From Dehalococcoidales bacterium (GTDB taxonomy: Bacteria; Chloroflexota; Dehalococcoidia; Dehalococcoidales; Fen-1064), in the NCBI GenBank assembly GCA_028713395.1, contig JAQTOJ010000101.1, forward strand, positions 1 to 7,032: 7,032 nucleotides of DNA, given 5' to 3'. Below are positions 4,736-7,032 of this stretch, one piece after another. The notes under the pieces were generated by a model that worked only from the letters and a program-made list of their open reading frames with translations, was not told the origin of the DNA and made no database searches. The position numbers and the translations under genes were made by a program. How positions within the stretch are numbered: the stretch's first letter is position 1; the number at the start of each line of letters is the position of its first letter.

Positions 4736-7032
4736 TTATACCGCTTCTACCTTAAGACCGGCATCGCCCACGAGTTCAATGAGGCGGGTTTTCAATGCCT
4801 GGCTGTAACCGGTATACACGTTGGGTAATTTCAGATTCACTGTTTTACCATTATTGACGATGCGCAGGCTCACATTATCGCGCCCGGGGAATTCCTTCAG
4901 GGTATAGATGATACGGTGTAGTTTCTGCACATCCTCTTCCGAGTCCAGGGTGCCGGTGACACTGATCTGCACACTGTAGCGACTGACAGGATCAACGGGT
5001 GCGCTATTAACGGTAGCAGAGCTACCGACAGTAGCAAACCTCCCGGCAGCAGTTGAGCTGCTTCCATGATTGCCATTAACGGTAGCAGAAACACCGGCAG
5101 CAGCCGGGCTGCCGCCATTAGTAGCGCTGCCGGAGACATTGGCACTATTTTTGGCGCTAATATTATTGACGCCGTACTTGACAGGATTCCCGTTAGCCAT
5201 TTTTGAGACGGTCGATGGTTTGTCCTGCTTGACCTGCCCCGGTTCGTAACGGCTGGCTTTTTTTACGCTGAGCTGCACACCCTCATCGCGGGTGGTGACG
5301 CGCCCTTCTACCAGCAAAATATTGCCTTCTTCCCAGAGATCGGGGGCGTCCGTATAAACGTCTGACCAGACCATGATTTCGATGCCGCCGTCCAGGTCTT
5401 CCAGCGTGGCTTTGATAAACGGCTTTTGCGCCTTGGTCATAAGATGGGAGACTGACGCCACCATGCCCGCCACCATGACGGTCTGCCCGGACATTTCCGG
5501 TTCGATCTGTCCGCAGAGCATAACATTATCCTCGGCGATTTTTTCCGCGAAAATACTGAAAGGATGCTCGGAAAGATACACCCCCATCAGTTCCTTTTCC
5601 CATGCCAGTTTTTCCTTGACGGAGATTTCTGTTTCCGTGAAATTGAGCTTGGCCACCGGCACCGGCACCTGCGCTCCCCAGAGATCGAACATGGTGGATT
5701 GACCGGCGTCTTTGCTCTTTTGTTCCCGCTGCGCCAGCGAGAGAATTTCATTCACGCTGTTCAACAACGTGCCGCGGGCGCCCAACTCATCGAACGCCCC
5801 GGCTTTGATCAGGCTTTCCATGACGCGCTTGTTCAGATTGTGCAGGTCGCAGCGGCGGCAGAGGTCTTCGATCGATTGGAAAACCCCGTTCTTGTTGCGT
5901 TCGGTGATAATGGATTCGATGGCCCCCACCCCGACATTTTTGATCGAGGTCAAGCCGAAACGGATCGAGTTCACGCCGCGCTCATCTTTTTCAATGGAGA
6001 AGTTCGCCTGGCTGCGGTTGATATCCGGCGGCCTCACTTTTATCAGCAGGCGGCGGCATTCGCTCACGGCGGTGGTGATCTTCTCGGTCACCCCGGCATG
6101 GACGCTGAGCAGCGCCGTCATGTATTCCACCGGATAATTGGCTTTGAGATAGGCCGTCTGGTAGGCAATCAACGCGTAGCTGGCGGCGTGCGCCTTGTTG
6201 AAGGCATACCCGGCAAAAGGCTCGATCAAAGCAAAGACCTGTTCCGCGAGTTCAGCGGTGAAGCCGCGTTTTTTGGCCCCTTCGATGAAGTTGATTTTCT
6301 CTTTCTTCATGACTTCCGGGTTCTTTTTCCCCATGGCCTTGCGGAAAATATCGGCCTTGCCCAGGCTGTAACCGGCGAATTCCCGCACGATGAACAGCAC
6401 CTGTTCCTGATAAACGATAACGCCGTAGGTCTCTTCCAGAATCCCCGCCAGCACCGGATGGACATAGTGTACCTGTTCTTCTCCGTGTTTCCCCCGGATA
6501 AAGGTGGGAATATGTTCCATGGGGCCGGGACGGTAGAGCGCCACCATGGCGGTAATATCGTTGAAAACGGTGGGTTTCAAATCCCGGATATAACGCCGCA
6601 TGCCGGAGCCTTCCAACTGGAAAACCCCGCCGGTTTCGCCGGAAGCCAGCAGTTGGTAGGTCTTTTTATCATCCAGCGGCATATTGTGCAGATCAACCGT
6701 GATGCCCCGGTATTCTTTGATCAGTTCGATGGCTTTACCCAGGATGCTCAGGTTGGCCAGTCCCAGAAAGTCCATCTTCAGCAAACCGATGCGGGCGACG
6801 TCTTCCATGGCGAACTGGATCATGACGCCGTGCTCGCCGGCGTTGCCCTTGGAAACACGTTGCAGCGGCACGTGGTTGGCCAGCGGTTCTTTGGAAATGA
6901 CCACCCCGGCGGCATGCGTGCTGGCGTGGCGGGACAAGCCTTCGACCTTGCGGGCGGTATCGATCAGGTTCCGCAGGATGGGGTCTTCACGATGAATCGC
7001 CGCCAGTTCCGGCACCGTTTCCAAGGATTTAT
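4736..7032 (-). CDS. dnaE: DNA polymerase III alpha subunit, C-terminal part (runs off right edge)
   Basis: Catalytic subunit of the replicative polymerase; about 765 C-terminal residues are present and the 5' end is outside the window. Positions below count Leu at 7024 as residue 1. The third palm aspartate lies in LLKMDFLGL (Asp85, equivalent to E. coli Asp555); the first two, in the PD-x-D region, and the PHP domain would be beyond the edge. Further landmarks are SRHASTHAAGVVIS (31-44), GVFQLEGSGMRRYIRDLKP, ALYRPGPM (162-169), YGVIVYQEQV (200-209), and AFNKAHAASYALIAYQTAYL (274-293). A clamp-binding motif QSTMFD is at 442-447. The OB fold (about 515-590) is followed by a low-complexity linker (601-678) and a C-terminal domain (679-762) ending GLKVEAV. 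Length and order are normal except for the repeat-bearing linker. It stops with TAA at 4736-4738, 30 nt before the next gene. Confidence 0.96.
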   Translation of the reverse strand, partial: KSLETVPELAAIHREDPILRNLIDTARKVEGLSRHASTHAAGVVISKEPLANHVPLQRVSKGNAGEHGVMIQFAMEDVARIGLLKMDFLGLANLSILGKAIELIKEYRGITVDLHNMPLDDKKTYQLLASGETGGVFQLEGSGMRRYIRDLKPTVFNDITAMVALYRPGPMEHIPTFIRGKHGEEQVHYVHPVLAGILEETYGVIVYQEQVLFIVREFAGYSLGKADIFRKAMGKKNPEVMKKEKINFIEGAKKRGFTAELAEQVFALIEPFAGYAFNKAHAASYALIAYQTAYLKANYPVEYMTALLSVHAGVTEKITTAVSECRRLLIKVRPPDINRSQANFSIEKDERGVNSIRFGLTSIKNVGVGAIESIITERNKNGVFQSIEDLCRRCDLHNLNKRVMESLIKAGAFDELGARGTLLNSVNEILSLAQREQKSKDAGQSTMFDLWGAQVPVPVAKLNFTETEISVKEKLAWEKELMGVYLSEHPFSIFAEKIAEDNVMLCGQIEPEMSGQTVMVAGMVASVSHLMTKAQKPFIKATLEDLDGGIEIMVWSDVYTDAPDLWEEGNILLVEGRVTTRDEGVQLSVKKASRYEPGQVKQDKPSTVSKMANGNPVKYGVNNISAKNSANVSGSATNGGSPAAAGVSATVNGNHGSSSTAAGRFATVGSSATVNSAPVDPVSRYSVQISVTGTLDSEEDVQKLHRIIYTLKEFPGRDNVSLRIVNNGKTVNLKLPNVYTGYSQALKTRLIELVGDAGLKVEAV
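4991..5224 (-). repeat. Low-complexity Ser/Ala/Gly/Asn-rich repeat linker inside dnaE
   Basis: Residues 601-678 link the OB fold to the C-terminal domain. The core (639-674) carries imperfect units of the form AAG-x-x-ATV: AAGVSATVN, AAGRFATVG and a trailing SATVN. At the DNA level a 15 bp segment at 5006-5020 recurs exactly at 5075-5089, 69 bp (23 codons) apart, and a GC-rich 7 bp inverted repeat lies at 5095-5114. The frame is intact throughout, so the polymerase is not interrupted. Confidence 0.7.
5684..5701 (-). other. Beta-clamp binding motif in DnaE (QSTMFD)
   Basis: The hexapeptide matches the clamp-binding motif style Q-x-x-[LM]-F, as in the E. coli QADMF motif, and sits in the expected place between the fingers region and the OB fold. 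It should dock the polymerase on the sliding clamp. The identification is by pattern and position. Confidence 0.6.

Noticed and set aside
5006..5089. Possible CRISPR-like repeat
   Set aside because: The 15 bp repeat occurs only twice, lies in frame in dnaE and encodes the same residues (SATVN), so it is a coding repeat.
4897..5145. Leu/Ala-rich frame inside dnaE that looks like a membrane segment
   Set aside because: It is a shifted reading of the dnaE linker repeats; the dnaE frame is open and conserved on both sides.
4736..7032. DnaE as a truncated pseudogene lacking PHP and two catalytic aspartates
   Set aside because: The frame is open to the window edge, so the missing part is expected outside the window.

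Overview
All recognisable genes in this 7.0 kb window lie on the minus strand, so it reads from right to left as one co-directional run with short gaps. The composition is mid-GC, with AT-richer patches around 1217-1475 and 2455-2860. The DnaE sequence, the minimal zincin and a lipoprotein resembling the SecDF head domain suggest an uncultured anaerobic bacterium, possibly Chloroflexota (Dehalococcoidia-like) or a clostridial relative. This placement is a weak inference from protein style; no rRNA or tRNA gene is present to anchor it.

Right part (4736-7032): the C-terminal two thirds of the replicative DNA polymerase III alpha subunit (dnaE). It runs off the right edge. It carries the third catalytic aspartate, the fingers, a clamp-binding motif, the OB fold and a C-terminal domain, with an unusual low-complexity repeat linker between the last two. 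Middle part (2860-4705): a three-TM membrane protein, a SAM-dependent methyltransferase and a JAMM-domain RadC protein follow with 30, 9 and 16 nt gaps. Their Shine-Dalgarno sites lie beside or over the upstream stop, so they look like one transcription unit downstream of dnaE.

Left-middle (1474-2820): a single-TM small protein overlaps by 4 bp (ATGA) a probable lipoprotein with a SecDF-P1-head-like domain. A compact zincin-type metallopeptidase with HExxHxxGxxD follows. Left part (1-1412): an AT-rich stretch with short repeats leads into a 51-codon fragment that looks like the front end of an aminoglycoside-type nucleotidyltransferase. It runs directly into an HEYLH zinc peptidase gene (DUF4932-like) whose N-terminus appears interrupted. 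The window ends in the first 65 codons of an RsmC-like rRNA methyltransferase with a GTG start.

The dnaE-to-radC part is ordinary housekeeping. The parts most worth a second look are the nucleotidyltransferase-remnant/peptidase junction (about 1214-1412), the repeat-bearing DnaE linker (4991-5224), and the coupled TM-protein/lipoprotein pair. I see no CRISPR array, transposase, integrase, tRNA or clear defence system, and nothing I can defend as a wholly new multi-gene system.
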